Of a stretch of 6,664 bases of DNA, positions 6,345-6,664 are shown in pieces. The notes under the pieces were generated by a model that was given only the letters and a program-made list of their open reading frames with translations, did not search any database and was not told the DNA's origin. The position numbers and the translations under genes were made by a program. The DNA is from Acidobacteriota bacterium (GTDB lineage Bacteria > Acidobacteriota > UBA890 > WLXD01). Numbering within the stretch: position 1 is the first letter of the stretch; each line of letters opens with the position of its first letter. The stretch lies in contig JACZXM010000171.1 of NCBI GenBank assembly GCA_022571615.1, positions 1-6,664 of the forward strand. Direction: 5' to 3'.

Positions 6345-6664
6345 ATGTCAGGCAGAGGATCGCAATGGAAAAGACATACTCTGCAACGTTCGCTGTGCTG
6401 GGCGACGTTGCTTGCCATCGTGCTCTTGGCTCATGGGAACGCCCCGGCCGCGACGGCTGGGCAGGCGGCGTCCGACCGCGCGACCGTGCTTCAGTTTGAT
6501 GGCGTCGATGACCGCGTGATCGTTCCCTACGACGCCTCCTTTCCAACCGAGGTCTTCACCGCCGGCGCCTGGATCAAGCTCACACAGCCCAGCAGTAGAG
6601 CGGCCATCATTGCTCGCGGGGAGGACGACAATTCGTTCAACCTGAGCTGGCAACTTTACGTTAC
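6345..6664 (+). CDS. Secreted LamG/concanavalin A-like domain protein, 3'-truncated by the window edge
   Basis: The frame opened by the ATG at 6345 has no stop before the right edge and gives 106 codons. Residues 1-15 are basic (MSGRGSQWKRHTLQR) and 16-29 hydrophobic (Cys-Trp-Ala-Thr-Leu-Leu-Ala-Ile-Val-Leu-Leu-Ala), ending in small residues up to about 38, so this is a likely signal peptide. Cys18 lies within the hydrophobic core and is not a convincing lipobox. From residue 48 the sequence VLQFDGVDDRVIVPYDASF, then FTAGAWIKL (71-79) and AAIIARGEDDNSFNL (86-100), matches the opening strands of the LamG_3 / concanavalin-like jelly roll ('L.FDG.DD.V.VP', 'FT..AW.K', 'I..RG'). Such domains bind glycans or proteins on secreted or surface proteins, often as part of larger polypeptides; the rest of this one is outside the window. 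The start 3 bases after the oxidase stop suggests one operon, so the product may act at the same extracytoplasmic place, but a functional link is inference. Confidence 0.8.
   Translation, partial: MSGRGSQWKRHTLQRSLCWATLLAIVLLAHGNAPAATAGQAASDRATVLQFDGVDDRVIVPYDASFPTEVFTAGAWIKLTQPSSRAAIIARGEDDNSFNLSWQLYV

Noticed and set aside
1..6664. CRISPR arrays, tRNA or rRNA genes, insertion sequences, phage or defence genes
   Set aside because: I saw no regularly spaced repeats, tRNA-like cloverleaf, transposase motifs or defence domains; the intact genes are ordinary enzyme, sensor and secreted-protein families.

Overview
The window is a GC-rich bacterial chromosomal segment, most likely from an Acidobacteriota-type soil or environmental organism. 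The main reason is the long minus-strand gene for a membrane-bound Ser/Thr kinase fused to a TolB/PD40-like beta-propeller. That architecture, together with its opening 'GTRLGPYEILEPLGAGGMGEVY' style, is strongly expanded in Acidobacteria. This assignment is inference from gene content and base composition; there is no rRNA or other phylogenetic marker here.

Layout, left to right. (1) Positions 1-725, plus strand: the 3' part of an M55-family zinc D-aminopeptidase (DppA type), cut by the left edge. (2) Positions 726-972: a short convergent gap with no intact gene. On the minus strand it holds two out-of-frame fragments that resemble the N-terminal tip and the C-terminal segment of an ArsM-like SAM methyltransferase, which I read as an internally deleted pseudogene. 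(3) Positions 973-3657, minus strand: the receptor-like kinase with a C-terminal propeller. (4) Positions 3658-3911: a divergent intergenic region between the kinase and the next plus-strand gene, with no promoter I can call safely. (5) Positions 3912-4559, plus strand: a small secreted protein of a conserved four-cysteine family often annotated as 'lectin'. (6) Positions 4560-4820: an intergenic region with weak inverted repeats only. (7) Positions 4821-6341, plus strand: a Tat-exported three-domain multicopper oxidase (CueO/FtsP type) with all copper-binding motifs and an unusual 12-residue insertion next to one of them. (8) Positions 6345-6664, plus strand, cut by the right edge: a secreted LamG/concanavalin-like protein starting 3 bases after the oxidase stop and probably translationally coupled to it.

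The right half is devoted to exported proteins (lectin-like, oxidase, LamG) and the kinase is a predicted membrane sensor. No clear shared pathway joins all genes. The only convincing operon is oxidase plus LamG protein. I did not find a CRISPR array, tRNA, insertion sequence, or a recognisable new defence or mobile system. The most informative oddities are the methyltransferase remnant and the oxidase insertion.
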